Assembly (NCBI GenBank): GCA_019614645.1
Contig: JABWDB010000004.1
Span: forward strand, 17,732,001 to 17,796,000
Reading direction: 5' to 3'
Length of the DNA stretch: 64,000 nucleotides
From: Stratiolaelaps scimitus
Lineage: Eukaryota > Arthropoda > Arachnida > Mesostigmata > Laelapidae
Numbering within the stretch: position 1 is the stretch's first letter; each line of letters begins with the position of its first letter. Positions 44,442-57,168 of the stretch are shown in pieces. A model generated the notes under the pieces. That model had not been told where the DNA came from. It searched no databases and was given only the letters and a program-made list of their open reading frames with translations. Both the position numbers and the translations under genes were made by a program.

Positions 44442-45979
44442 TTAAAAAAAATTTAGAATGTCCACAGGTGTGCCCCCCTTCCCAACCTTAGCTAGGAAAC
44501 TATGCGGTTATTATTATTGTATATTATTATCATGAAACAGGCGCTATATGTCTGGTTGATATGCGGCTGCGATGTGGTGTCACCTTCAGCGGTGCATGTA
44601 CATGTCAACAATGTACATGATCAATCGAATTAATTGCCATAGGTTTCTGGTTTTTAACGCTCTTCATCAAAGACAGTATCAGGCTATTGTGCTATATTTT
44701 TTTAAATGAGTTCAAGTCTTACAGGAAACATCGTTATCCATCGATAGCACGCGAGGCTCTTCTCAAATTGATGCCGGATACGAGACTAGCAAATGTCTCT
44801 CAGTTAACCGGCCGATACAGATTTAGCAGCAAAACAAAAACGACCCAAGGAATATCATCTGCAAGAGTCCCCAAATCATGACGCCAGATATCATTGCGTA
44901 TTTTTCAAGAGTATCGTCTAGTACTCCGAGCAATGTTGCTATAGAGCTCTTTTTTCTGTTATCGATTTGTTCACATTATCTTCATTATGACCCCCCCCCA
45001 AGCGATATGGATAGTTTAACGACACTGCCGCGTCATTTCCACGATATTAAAACTACGTGAGAAGTGACGATAACAATGTGGCACGTGTATTTGCATAAAC
45101 GATTCATATTTCCATTTTTGGTGGAATACAGTAGTAGACAGCAATAGGCTGCGGTTCATCTCGGTGTCGATGACTCTCTGTCGATCGATATATCTCTCCC
45201 GGAGCAGAATCGAATTTGCTCAGCTCAGCATCATCGTCACCAGTTTTGGACACCCGTACTTATTTGCATACGGTCGATCGACGGTATCTCCGACCGTTTG
45301 ATGTAATTAATCGTCCGATTGGTCGGCAGCGGGCGACCCGACCCCTATGTTTGCTTGCCAACCCTGTACTATACGGCTATATCCGGTCGCCCGCTATGAC
45401 AGTGGTGCGCGGTATCGATGGACAAAAAAGAACAGGCGCTATGAACGCAATCGAGCAGCGTGCGTCGTTCGTTAGTTGCACCAGTCATACATGCGACCTA
45501 TACGCTAGGTTCTACCTAGTCGTCGCTTATCGAAACGTTGGCCGGGGCGTGTATTCGACGCGAGGTCTTTCTCCCCCACTCGGTTCGGAGTTTACATAGG
45601 AGTTTTGCGTATGCCCATTTGTCCATTTACTCTTGGCATGAAATAGCTATAGCCATTTTAAGCGGCGCCGAAAATACCGCGCCGCTCGATAGCCACACAA
45701 TGCGTTTAGGGTGGTATTCAACGGTGACAGTATCCACCTGTCTACCTGTTTGGCAAGCACAGAACAACACACATGACGAAATACTCGACCTTTATATAGA
45801 CAAATACAGCACACACACAAACACACACACTTGCACCAACTGACTCACAAGCGGATCTGAATACATTTATGTATGGTCAAATATTTCTCATTGTATGGAC
45901 ACGTACAACTAGAAAAGTATCATTATCAATATTTTGTCCTCCGCTGCGAATAACGCAGATATGACACTCATATACGCGA
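44442..45979. other. Unique stretch with a small hairpin and CA repeats
   Basis: A perfect 9-bp inverted repeat with a 7-base loop lies at 44595-44619. CA-rich sequence lies at about 45810-45832. A 127-codon plus frame (45216-45599) is of ordinary composition with no motif. Confidence 0.5.
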
Positions 45980-46013
45980 TTATATATATGTATATATATA
46001 TATATATATATAT
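45980..46013. repeat. (TA)n tract
   Basis: 34 bp with one TG interruption. Confidence 0.95.
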
Positions 46014-46173
46014 TTCGGTAAACTACTGCTGCAGGTACTCGTTCAAAAGGCCATTATTATTAATGATGGAAAATTCAATCAATTCGACACTGTACTACAC
46101 AGACGCACATAAGCTCACACATACATAGAGGAACATAAACATATATTGACGTTGATGCAGTATACTTCATTCG

Positions 46174-46198
46174 TTGCTGCTGCTGCTTCTGCTGCTGC
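46174..46198. repeat. (GCT)n run with TTC interruption
   Basis: Opposite strand sense to the CAG-CAA cluster 140 bp downstream (46338-46370). Complementary triplets thus face each other across 140 bp. Confidence 0.9.
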
Positions 46199-46337
46199 CC
46201 GTGCTCACTTTGAGGAGGCTCTAACACCACCACTAAAATGATTTACGGCCGTTGTTTGTTGAACTCGAGGCGACGCTGCTCGCGGTCTGCGAAGTAACGT
46301 TATCGCAGTGGTTGCGCTCGCCGCAGAGGTCCAACAG

Positions 46338-46370
46338 AAGCAGCGGCGGCAGCAACAGCAGCAGCAACAA
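46338..46370. repeat. CAG/GGC/CAA triplet cluster
   Basis: AGC and GGC triplets with CAA interruptions. Encodes Ser/Gly/Asn runs in an otherwise unremarkable frame. Confidence 0.9.
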
Positions 46371-46399
46371 GAAACTTTCACGTAGCGCATACGGAGATA

Positions 46400-46452
46400 C
46401 ATATATATATATATATATGTGTGTGCAGATGTTTATGTGTTTCTATTATTTA

Positions 46453-46484
<32 letters not shown>
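46400..46484. repeat. Pair of (TA)n tracts
   Basis: TA runs at 46400-46419 and 46450-46484 separated by about 30 bp of T-rich sequence. Confidence 0.94.
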
Positions 46485-47016
46485 CGCATGTGCGCGTGCA
46501 TCTCGACCAGTCGGCCAACGGAGCGATCGACCAATATATAGATCGGGGGCCCATATATCAATTATCATTAATCTCATTTATTAATTAGCAGCTATATTAT
46601 TTATTGAGCTGCTTCAGGTTGCACTCCCGCTTCGTCCGCACTCTGTCCCCCTTTCCGCGTCCGTTGCGACCCCCGTTAGTGATATTACACCACTGGTGGT
46701 ATTGTTACTACGGCTACAGATTTCTTCCTGTAACACAGCGGCCGGGTCGACATGGCGCCGGCCTCTACCCGGTGAAGCCGCTCGACGAGTCTCGCTGCAA
46801 GTCTCGATGAGCGCCACTTAGCAGTGACGCCACAGCCTCGCCCGCCCCGCCGTCAATAATACTCGGAGGCTAGCAGCCAGCGGCAAACGTTGCCATATGA
46901 GTGAGCGTTGTTTAATAAATTTCTACGTTCGACAGGCTAAACATGCAGCGGGTAAATGAGCCGACGCTTGGCCGGGCGGTGAGACCTTTAGCAGCAGCGG
47001 CAACAGCGAAAAGATC

Positions 47017-47024
47017 TATATATA

Positions 47025-47067
<43 letters not shown>

Positions 47068-47095
47068 TGAGAGATGGAGAGAGAGCGCGTTTAAT
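47017..47095. repeat. (TA)n tract running into a GA-rich segment
   Basis: TA tract 47017-47059 followed directly by GAGAGAGTGAGAGATGGAGAGAGAG to about 47085. An AT-to-GA switch of this kind is not seen at most other TA tracts here. Confidence 0.93.
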
Positions 47096-47690
47096 GGACA
47101 TTGTTTTGCTGTATGCTATACATTACTTTACGCGGTTTGCGAGTGACTTTGCCGTAGCTGTCGTCGGAATACGGGAGACGCCGTCTCCGGTGGCGTTTCT
47201 GGTATTTTATATCTTCGTTCGTAACTGTCTGCCCGTGTTCATACTGATCGCCTTTGGGTGAACTGCACTGTTATATGGTGATAATGTTATAGCTCGCGTT
47301 CAGCTGACGCTGATATCGCTCCCCGCAGGGCTCGTAACGTTGATTTGGATGGCGTCAATTAGTGGCGATAACGGAACCCGAAATGAATATTCTCAGCCGA
47401 AAATGATGGCTACTATGTGTAATATGAACATTTCTAAATGTGATTTATGGATGACGCTTAAGTACGAAAAACATTGAGAGAATACGACTAATGACACTTG
47501 GTGGATACCTACAACAGCAACTGATACCACTCCATCGTGACAATTAATGATACTTCTTGAACGGTTCAGATTCTCGTCCATTTCGGCACGAATAATATTA
47601 AACAAACTTTAATAAGTTACAAACGTTGGCAATCTTAACAACCATATTATCAATATACTACCTTATAATCAATATAATAACGCAATGGCC
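47096..47690. other. Unique stretch, nothing recognised
   Basis: No repeats, no domain-like frame. Confidence 0.5.
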
Positions 47691-47762
47691 GTACCAACTA
47701 GCGACCTCAGTGGCTCTGGTCCGCATCGAACAAGACATGTTCGTTCATGCCACCCGGCCAGC
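47690..47762 (-). mobile_element. Possible third SINE head
   Basis: On the minus strand an A-box-like TGGCCGGGTGG (47760-47750) follows the TGGCNNGGTGG form of the other SINE copies. A B-box-like TTGTTCGATGC (47733-47723) follows after only 16 bases. The sequence then reads CTAGTTGGTACGG, reminiscent of the tail GTTGTACCG. The A-B spacing is short, so this is either a deleted copy or coincidence. Confidence 0.3.
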
Positions 47763-49362
47763 TAATGCCTTGAGACGAGACAGACACCATAAACTGAATC
47801 CATCTGAGGCCATGCAGAGATAAATATTTTTTCAGCCAATTTATACTCGATCTTGTTCAGAAATAGGAACGGTCCTGTGCATAGGTAGCTGTCTGGAAGA
47901 AGCAAACAAAAAACAACTCCTAATCTACTAAGATAATTAGCTAAAGCAATCAGATAAATATTTTGGTGAGAAGCTTTGGTCAACCCTACGGGAAAGGCGC
48001 GCTCTGCTAACGCAACAGCGGAACCGCCACATTTAATTATATGTATGTAATCGCTATGAACGAATTACTGCCGCTTTGAACATAATAGTTTCGCAAATTT
48101 TTCTACATCGTTTCAGTGATGCTCGTCCCGTTTTACGTTTGTGTGCTAACAGGTGAATTTTCATAGCGTACATGTATGATATACAAGGCTTAAAGAGACT
48201 CGTCAGAAATCACCGTGCTCACTTTGTTTCATACGGCCTAACGTATCGTGAATGGTCGCCTGTTCCTATATAGGATAAATGCTTTTAACGCGGCGTGGAA
48301 ATAGCTTGGGAAAGATCACTCCGGTGATCAGTGACTTGAGCGTCGTTAATACTAAATGAGTCGAATACGCACTCATTCTTACTTGTATTACATGAGGGTC
48401 CTTACAAAGCTCTGGTTAAAATAGCTGAAACACTAGCCAGGCCATCGAGATCGCCGGACGTTCAGGACTTCGAAGTCAATGAAAGAGGAGAAGAGTATGT
48501 TATTGAAAGCCACACAACGAGCCCGGGTAAACGAGACATCTTGAGCAACACAAAGCTAAAAGTGTTCACAAATATTCTTGTATTTCAACTATGCAGGGAA
48601 ACTGCAGGATATATCGTATGCTCAAAATTACATACAATACACTCCCAAATGCGATTGTACTTCATTTTTTATATCAGTCAAGGACGTATGTGCACCGCTG
48701 TTTCGACGACCACCACCGCCGCCGCCGCCGTTGCCATTAGTATTGCAAGCGTCATAGATTTGATTTGACTATTTCTACTCTTCACGATGCGCTTCCCATT
48801 CGCATTAGTTACCACTAAGCTGCCACGTCTACTGCTACCACTGTATACTAAAATAGCATCGACTGTCTCTAGATGGGAACGACGTCAAATTTTCAACACG
48901 AACTGCCGCATATTTAAGAGCACAACGATGGGAAAAGCTCAAATAATGTATTATATGTGCGCTCCCTCCAGCCGATGCTCGATAAGATGTGGAACTATCC
49001 CTCCTCCCGGACAGTTAGTTTCGCCTAGGACCGCTCGGGTATTCGCACACGCTTCCTAATTAGACCCCGCCAGTGCCAGCGCTGTCTAGCCTGCTAGTTT
49101 GCAGTGTATTTATATCCGTTAGTCTCTAGCCAGGACACTACACCGTAGAAAAACGTTCCATGCTCTACGTTCATGGGGACAACCGATGCTCAACGCGGAC
49201 AGACATTTGTAAGAAACAATGGCATTCGGAATAGATAGGATAGCACCATGGGAAATAGGTTCAGGCTGTGATCTTGTTAGATAGATTATCATTATGTCTT
49301 CGGCGAAACGACATTTTCACAGGAAGCCGATACAAGCACCCAGATGCAGATGTATGCATATA
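47763..49362. other. 1.6 kb of mostly unique sequence
   Basis: A CAC/CCG triplet run lies at 48709-48731. A 90-codon frame from an ATG at 48787 is non-repetitive but unassigned. No RNA gene seen. Confidence 0.5.
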
Positions 49363-49387
49363 CATATATATATATATATATATATAT
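49363..49387. repeat. (TA)n tract
   Basis: 25-bp run. An ATT run follows at 49472-49490. Confidence 0.94.
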
Positions 49388-50994
49388 GAATCGACAGCCC
49401 GTTACCGTCACCTTAATTTTGACGTAGCATGGTTAATGTCGTTATACAGGAACGCATCCGTTAGCTTGTTTATTATTATTATTATTATTATGGCTTCATT
49501 AGACGTATGTACTTGAGCTCGCTATCATCCCGCCATTCGGGTACCCATCCATATGAGTCAACCAATTTTCTATTAACTCGTTCTATTTATCGTATGCACA
49601 ACTGTGGCTCATCTATTTGGGTATAATACACAGTTCGATTTCACTTACACGCAAGCATATATACAAGCGGGCATTAACTGGATGTCCATTATATACATTG
49701 GTTCAGAGCTTTGTTGCAGCGGTTTACTTTGGTCACTTCCAGTCGTTCATGTTGTGTCAGTTTCAATTCATAGACCAGTTCTCATTTTCCTCTGTATCCA
49801 ATAATAATTATAAATGCTCGAATAGGAACCCCGGTCAGCTATGGCGGGTTCCATCGTTACCCCCATTTCTGACTATGGCGCGGCATCGCTTCTCATTCCG
49901 TTAGGCTGCTGATGATTCGGGTCTACCAATTTCGGCGAGGTACCTTGTTTTTGTTTTCTCAGATTTTCTGCGAGTTTATTTATAAATACATAGGCGAGTG
50001 TGCGAAGACACACGAATCAGTTGCAACGATCGTCGTTGGCGTGGAAGTCTCTCTTTCAGATTTTCCATCGTTTCCTTATTAATGTGGACTGTCGCCTTTT
50101 CGGTGAGCTGCAGAATCCATTTTTGTCCTGCCGCGACGTTAATGCTGCTGCTGCTGCTGGGCCATACTATGTAGGCCGTTCTACAATTCAGCGATGATAG
50201 GAGCCGCTCTGCGATCATTTGATTGTATAATACGATTTCGAAAGAGTGGTCATAATTTTCTGCATATTAGATAGTTATGGGGTCGATCGCGCGTTATCTT
50301 TATTGCGCTTACTAGACAATGCCACTAAACGAACTCATGTGTCCCGCATTCGTCGTTTTTACGGGCAACCCCGAAATCTCTCACAATAAAATAACATTGC
50401 GTATGGGTAGAGCATCCTATAAATTATAACTCTCATCACAATGTAGTCAGCCAACAATGAGTGAGAACAGGTGGCAGGCTAAGTCAAAGATCGAGACAAC
50501 GAGAGAATGACGGAGAATTGATTTGTCAACGCAAATGCTATTTTGACTAGCTTTCTGTAACACACGTTTTATCAATAAAGGTGTCTGTGTATAGATATTC
50601 AATAGCTTATGGGAACGTCTGGCAAGTATTATATCCGTACGGATATATACAATTTTATTATCATTTAGTAATCACTTCTTGATGATTCTTACAATAAATA
50701 ATAGTATTAATATATTGTGAATAAATAGTGGAAGAATAATAATTCAAGAAAAAAATTCTTGACGATGAGCTCATCCCGGATCTTTCACGACAGTTTCGAT
50801 TCTAAATTCAGTGTATACCTTCCAGGCGTCAGAACTATAACGCAATACTCATCGCTCAAAGCCCCGACGCCAAGCTCTCATTTTTCTCAGCTGCAGTACT
50901 CTAGTTCAAGCTCAATTACAATGACTATGCCGTATTATTGCCCCACCAACGCATACGCGGTTATCGTAGGATATAGTAGGCCCTTCAATCTCGC

Positions 50995-50998
<4 letters not shown>
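49388..50998. other. Mostly unique AT-rich stretch
   Basis: GCT run at 50143-50159. Frames of 60-95 codons at 49604-49904 and 50000-50197 are unassigned and overlap other frames. Confidence 0.5.

Positions 50999-51045
<47 letters not shown>
50999..51045. repeat. (TA)n tract
   Basis: 47 bp with one TG interruption at about 51031, the same form as the tract at 40122-40167. Confidence 0.95.
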
Positions 51046-51099
51046 GGTAACATGTACTCTCGACAATGTAGCGCGAGTGTTACATTACGTTCGACGTGT

Positions 51100-52118
51100 C
51101 ATGTCTATTGGTGAGTAAGCAAGCGAGCGAACGATGCGACACTCGGATACGATCCGCTTTGTAGCCAGAAACGAAAGCTGCGCGAGCATTACATTTATGT
51201 GCGATGCGGGTACAGAGTGAGAGTGAAAGCAGGAGAGAGAAAGAGAAAGAAAGAGGATGAGGAAGACAAGGAATAAGAAAAAAATAGTTTGCCGGAAGAA
51301 AGATGTATGATAATGCTGATCAGCAGCAGCAGCAGCATCAGCCTGGTAGGCAGCCAGGCGATACCTCTCCTGACACAGACACGGACTCGCCAGTAAAACC
51401 CGCAGCAGACACCATCGACTCTGCAGCAGGGCGATGAAGCAGCAGCAGCAGCCGCAACAGAACAACCGCCACTATGTCAACCATTAGGATACTATAGGCG
51501 CAACATAGATTGCTACGACTACAACCACCACTACAACAGCTACCAGTGATAGTAACGCCGGCCCGATGACGACTACAACAACTACGGAGAACAACTACTA
51601 TTTTTGGAGAGCTTTTCTTTACTCTTTTTGCCCCGGTGCGTCCCGATGCGAATCACCCCACCTTTTGGTGGTTTAGCCAACCACTCAGTCGCCGCAGCAG
51701 CAGCAACCACTCCCTTTCTTTTAGCTGCGAATCCTTAGCCAATGCGGATGTCTTTGGTGCCGCGTAGGGAAAGGTGCAGCTGCCGCTGCCATCTAGGCTT
51801 AGTAAGGCGCGACGGCGCCGCTGCCGATTCCTTTCCGAAAAACTATAGTGATACCGGTACCAAGGGCATCGCCGAGGAGCCACGCTCTTGCCTCATTGCT
51901 CTATAGGTCCCTCTTCTCTCTCTCGCTCGCTCGCTCGCTCTGTTTCTCGCTAACGGGAGTTCTATCGTTCCGAAGCGCGGTGTCGCAGTCTCCTTTGGCA
52001 GGGCTGTCATTTGCAGGATGAAAAATGTACCAGTACGTCGGCTTCGTTTGCCTTGCACGAACGGAACGAAAGATGGAAATTTGGGGGTCCTAGCCCTGGC
52101 GTCCGTCCGCGTGTGTTC
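51100..52118. other. Repeat-rich block, no supported gene
   Basis: GA-rich patch near 51231-51260, CAG clusters at about 51322-51338 and 51429-51455, GCTC tetranucleotides near 51922-51940. Long minus-strand frames here are low complexity. Confidence 0.55.
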
Positions 52119-52141
52119 GTGTGTGTGTGTGTGTGTGTGTA
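52119..52141. repeat. (GT)n microsatellite
   Basis: GT run, longest of its class in the window. It is followed 90 bp later by (GCT)n at 52230-52247. Confidence 0.94.
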
Positions 52142-52440
52142 TGCGTGTCTAACGCGAAAGAGAAAAAGGTAGAATTTAGAGATTTTTTTTAGACAGCGAT
52201 CTCCTTTCTTTATCGTAGCTGCTAAGGTGGCTGCTGCTGCTGCTGCTATTTTGTTCACACAGAAAAGACTCCTTCACAGACATTTTGCCACGACTTCTAG
52301 TCACATTGTTCTTGAGCGGAACCGAACAGCGGAAGGGATAATTAAGGGCTGTCGTGGACGTAATTGTTGCATTGTTAAATGGCCACTTCAGCGCCTGCAT
52401 TGTTCAGTTCGAGTGGGATCAGTTTGACTGCCCTCATGTT

Positions 52441-52653
52441 ATGGTCAACGTAACGTCGCAGATGCGATTCGTAGCAAATAGCTGCCAGTTTTATCCAGAT
52501 ACCTCCACGATTTCACTCGCCGAGAGAGTTGGCCTGCTCTTTTCAGAGCTTTGCGAATTTGATTGGCGTCATTTTCGGTGGGTGCATATGACGCCCAACA
52601 ATTGCGGCCCTCTGAGACAACGAAGCAAAACAAATCACGAGGTCATTGAATAA
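52441..52653 (+). other. 70-codon ATG open frame of ordinary composition
   Basis: The frame is non-repetitive and can extend upstream to 52354 only with a GTG start. The minus strand is open over 52445-52633. No family recognised. A histone-type stem-loop look-alike occurs inside it (52536-52549) without any histone frame nearby. Confidence 0.12.
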
Positions 52654-52737
52654 AGCGGAATAGGTTCACTAACTGGTTTGTAGGAATGATATAACAATTA
52701 AGCAGGTCGGAGCTATTTGTCATCCACGTCACCTCCC

Positions 52738-52866
52738 CCCCTGCATTAGATTGGTCCACTTTAATGGAGATTCGAATGTCTCTGGTGGTGTCCGTGGGTT
52801 TGAGGAAATTTCTTTCTCTCAAAAAATAGGAAGTGTATGACGAAGGGTATTATAATACATAATCTA
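52738..52866 (+). repeat. Dispersed repeat, copy 2 (partner at 28275-28395)
   Basis: Aligns with the 28-kb copy from the CCCCTGC-TTAGAT start, through TGGTCCACTTTAATGGAGATT, to the A-run and TATAATAC end. There is no reading frame in common. Confidence 0.7.
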
Positions 52867-53492
52867 TATCCTAGCCATTGAAAGAGAGGATCGTTCGTCG
52901 ACAGCTCGAAAGTTGACGAATATCAATAGTTATTTCTTCGATATAGTTTGTAATCTGTTTGTATGATTCCGTAGTCCTGATATGATCAGGTCTACGGAAC
53001 TATATCAAATGGACGGATATCGAGTGGGCTCAAACGATTCACCTCAGAAAGCTGTTCGAAGTAATGACATCATCGTTCTTCATAATATCATTGTATACTA
53101 TAGTCATATCATGGGTACGACACTATGCATTGCATCGAACGCAAGATATGGACAACGTACGAGAAATAGCCACGATACGGCAGCACTCATAAATTAGACA
53201 AATTGGAACAAATAGAAATACCCGACAACCTAAACCACTGTCGTATCAACAAAAATAAATGGGTAAACAATTATGAGTATTTGTCGCTAGCTAGATAAAT
53301 CCTCCTCAGCAATTACATCATCTTCAGCATCATTGGTATCGATAACAGTTCGCAATACGCAACAGAGCGAGCGATAGACGCTCATCTGCCGCTCACTTTG
53401 TTTCGTTTGTTGCCAATTGTCGATCTGTTTAAGTTCCCACGTCTCCTCGTCCCCTGCTCGTTCAGCTCGCCAAAACTCCGATGATTTATAGG

Positions 53493-53494
<2 letters not shown>
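52867..53494. other. AT-rich unique stretch, nothing recognised
   Basis: Frames of about 70 codons at 52982-53197 (+) and 53287-53496 (-) are unassigned. Confidence 0.5.

Positions 53495-53541
<47 letters not shown>
53495..53541. repeat. (TA)n tract
   Basis: 47-bp pure run at the left edge of a triplet-rich block. Confidence 0.96.
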
Positions 53542-53544
<3 letters not shown>

Positions 53545-53618
53545 ACTATCTTTTTAATTATCAGTAGCGTAGTCATCCTCGCCTACTTCACGGATAGTGC
53601 CGTAACAATATTGTTATC

Positions 53619-53662
53619 GACGACGACGACGACAGCAGCACCAGCGACAACAACAACAACCA
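53619..53662. repeat. GAC-CAG-CAA triplet array
   Basis: Blocks of ACG/GAC, AGC and ACA triplets in succession, similar in design to the 15681-15775 array but made of different units. Confidence 0.92.
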
Positions 53663-53824
53663 AACCGAGTGCTTCAGATGCAGATGCTCGTGATGATCTA
53701 TGGACGCTGGAGCATTGGCCCGTGACAGGCATTGGCCATTCGCGCGGAGCGACGATGTCCGAATCAGTTCCAAGAGGTTCAGACCTTTTCGCCATTCACA
53801 GTTGATTCTGTCGCCGTCGAGTTG

Positions 53825-53864
53825 CCGCTGCTGCTGCTGCTGCCGCCGCCGCCGCCGCCGCCGC
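53825..53864. repeat. (GCT)n-(GCC)n triplet array
   Basis: Five GCT units then about seven GCC units. One plus frame reads as Leu then Pro runs, and the others as Ala or Cys/Arg. Confidence 0.94.
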
Positions 53865-53941
53865 TAGATCAGTTCAGTGCGTCTAATTGGCGGCGACTGC
53901 ATCGTCAGAACAACAGGAGTGTGCTGGAGACAGTGAGACAA

Positions 53942-53944
<3 letters not shown>

Positions 53945-53975
<31 letters not shown>
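53945..53975. repeat. (GA)n tract
   Basis: 31-bp GA run. Further GA runs at about 54262-54283 and 54669-54684 make 53.9-54.7 kb strongly purine-biased on the plus strand. Confidence 0.95.
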
Positions 53976-53977
<2 letters not shown>

Positions 53978-54284
53978 GGTCCCAGAGAAAAACAGCAAAG
54001 ACTGTCCAAATGAGAATGAAAATGAATAGTGAAAAGAGAATTCAGAAGAGCAACCGCAGCAGCAGAAGCAGGAAAGCGGCACGAAAAAGGATCGACAACG
54101 AGATACGTTCGCCTGTTCGCCCCTGCAGACTACGACCGAACGTAGACGGAGGACTAGGGATCGTGAGACAGAAAAATAAATCGGTAGACTGCAATGCAAA
54201 GGCATACACAGACAACCAGAGAACCGGTAAAATAGAAGTAAATAATTAATAGCGCGACAGCGAGAGAAAGAGAGAGAGAGAGAA

Positions 54285-56600
54285 AAAAGAGGGAGAGATA
54301 GCAACTAGCAACTAAGTGCTATTTTGAAAATGTTTGTTGTTGTCGTTGTTCTCGTCATTGTTGTTGTTGTGGACGCTGATGCCGTTTGACTGTCCATTGG
54401 GCTATCCCTCGTTGATGCCAGTCGACCCTGCGCGTCCCCCGGCCTCAACTCGTCCGTCCAATGTATGAGTGCAGAAGCTAGTCTCAGCAGCAGCAGGAGT
54501 GAACAGGACAGACGAGCAAAATGAACGAGCGAGTTCGTTGATTTGAAGAGCCGGCGCGGAACGCGGCGAAAGCATCAGGGACGAAACGCGACGCAGATAA
54601 AGAGGAACGAACAGGCCCGAGAATTGAACGAGTCGAGTGCGCGCGGCCGTAGCCACTCGGCGATAGAGACAGAGAGAGAGAGAGGAGAGAGTGAGAGAGA
54701 GACAGAGGTCCCTATTGATGATGAGACGGCAGGACATAGCATACGCACGAAGGCATAGATACAGAGTGAGATACAGTCCCAGAACAAACCTGGGCCGTCA
54801 CAGTGAGATCACAGACGCACACTGCCAAACTGGTATACGGCGCCATGGGGACCAAAGGCTGAATTGTATTGTATTCGAGAATAGACACGCTTCAGTGGGC
54901 AGCACTAGCAGGAGAGGTAGCCAGTGGTAGCAAAGGAGACGCTAAACAAATTAATCAACTAACTCCGATGCCGACTGGTGCCGAGGTTGCTAAAGATGAA
55001 CAAACTGTCGAGGTGGCGATGCCAACGAATATTGTTATCATTATCGTCAACATTACAATCATGCGTTGTCTACCAGATGGTCTCTGCTAATTCATGCATG
55101 CAATTATTTGTACGTATATGAGGCAATTTGAGCAATTTCGATGACCAAAACGGTCCTGTAGTGTAGAACAGAAGGATAATTATATAATATGTGTATAATC
55201 ATCTCTGAATCTATTGACACTGTAAGATCAAACAAAGCAGTTGTGTTTATGACGCCACGCCAACGACTCGCTCAACGAGCGGCTTCCCGGAGCCGCAGGA
55301 TTTCGTTTGGGCTGATCGAGCTTCAGTTTGTATTATATTTAGCTTTTCGTAGTGTTGTAGTATTCCACTACTAGTTATGATCATTGCATACTGGCCGCCG
55401 TCAGGAGTCCGACACTATAGTTATTAAGATATAGTGTTTCCCAATTGGAATCGTACGACGTTTGGCGAACCTTACCTTGAGTCGATACCTTGTATTAAAA
55501 TGGACATCAGCACGTATTCACGATATCGAACGAGCGCTCACGATTTGCGGAACAGTAAATATGGCGACATTCTGTGCGATTGCTTATCCGCCATCTCATG
55601 CTAAATAATATCATAGTTTAGTGTATGAACTTTGGTGGGTTATTAGAATCGAACTCCTATAGACTATTCTTGTATGGTATTAATTTCATTGACACAGCAT
55701 ACGCAGGGCTCACGTGTGCGCCGACACAATAATACCTGAGCAATTATCCATGACATGTACATATATCTAGTGGCTCAGGGACGAGGCCACATTCATTTAC
55801 GACTATGATATACGACCGATATATCATTGTCGTATATGAAACCCCACATAAAGCCGTCACTTGAAGTAATCGAAATAGGTACGACTCAAACAACATATAA
55901 CATTAATGCGCATTGCTAGCACTAATGACTAATCACCGTTATGCTCTACAGAACAATGCTTAACAAGGAGAATGACGATTCGCCAGAAGAACTCAGCCAA
56001 TGTAAGTTTCAGCCTTCGTAAGCTGAACTTTACATTTTGAGAACCACTTGAATAGAGAAGTGTACATTCGTTACTGGATGGCTACACGTCGTCGTCAGCT
56101 GATCCTAGGTAGGCTTTTCTAGCTCAGGACGCAAACGCCCGCACTGTAATCTCCAGCATTATTCGGAATTATACCTTATCTGGGTTAGATTAGCAACGAT
56201 TGGAGTAGCTGCTGTAGAATACTTGCATCCAGAGATAAATATATTATTAGTTTTATACGTATATACAACTTGAAACATAGAATAACTTAGCAATATTTAT
56301 CACATACATTTTTTTTGTCATTACAATTAGTTCTCGATGGCAGCTATTTCGCCCGAGTGGTTGTTCGCCAGTGACACTGTTTTCGTTAAACCGATATAGT
56401 ATGATCGCAGTAAGCGTCGTGTTATCAACATCATGATAGCAATCTCCATAAACGGAGCGGCTTTCACGCTGCCACAATGAATGCGTTACTAAGATGTCAC
56501 CCATTACTATTATAGCTGCTCCTTGTTCACGTGTACTCTAACTAACGAGGTGTATTGTTGTCGAGTTGTCTTTGGTACAGCGCGCGAGAGTCAGATCAAC
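54285..56600. other. Stretch without supported gene
   Basis: Repeat-rich with GTT triplets (54327-54370) and GA runs up to about 54.7 kb, then AT-rich unique DNA. A perfect 9-bp inverted repeat with a 12-base loop is at 55808-55837. No protein-like frame recognised. Confidence 0.5.
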
Positions 56601-57168
56601 TTCATTCCATTGACTGGACTGGGTGTTCACGAAGAGAGGTGATCATCTTCACTGCCAGCCTCCGTTTTTTCTTTAATGTCATTACGGAAGGCCTATAGCG
56701 GTGAACTAATCGGCGCTTTAAGGTGCCATGCATGGACCTATCGCATCCGTTCATACGGGGACAAAAAATAACGGGTGCTATAGCCAGCATTGTTTGGACC
56801 CATCGTTATCGTCGTCGTCGTTGTAAACGGTAAATCTGACCAGCTGCTTATGCTTGGATGAGTCAATGGATGCACTTTTGCCAATGTGTGTAAGCTATCT
56901 ATAGAGGTGGTTCCACGCAACTCGTTCAACGCAAAGGGGAAGCCCGGACGAGCAGAATTGGCGTCTAGAGATGGCAGTTCTCAGTTTCCGTAAATGCGCT
57001 ATTCGTCCGCAGTCGGGGGAGGAGGCGCAACGGGTTCTGTGCGGGTAATGTGCATTGAAAATGCTTGTAGAATAGTTCAAAAGCTATCAGGCGTATTAGT
57101 TTGGCTATATTAATGAATAAGAAGCAGGTGTAACTCTGACAATCTCTCCATTGCCATTGTGAACAACG
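56601..57168. other. Unique stretch, nothing recognised
   Basis: Short minus-strand frames only, without motifs. Confidence 0.5.

Noticed and set aside
46252..46584. 110-codon frame crossing two TA tracts
   Set aside because: Tyr-Ile repeats from TA tracts and Ser/Asn runs from triplets make up most of it.
52536..52549. GCTCTTTTCAGAGC, identical to the core of the metazoan histone 3' stem-loop
   Set aside because: The stem has only five pairs, the usual flanks are absent, and no histone frame lies upstream on the plus strand. Likely chance.
55645..55670. B-box-like GTTCGATTCTA on the minus strand
   Set aside because: No A-box upstream and no cloverleaf pairing.
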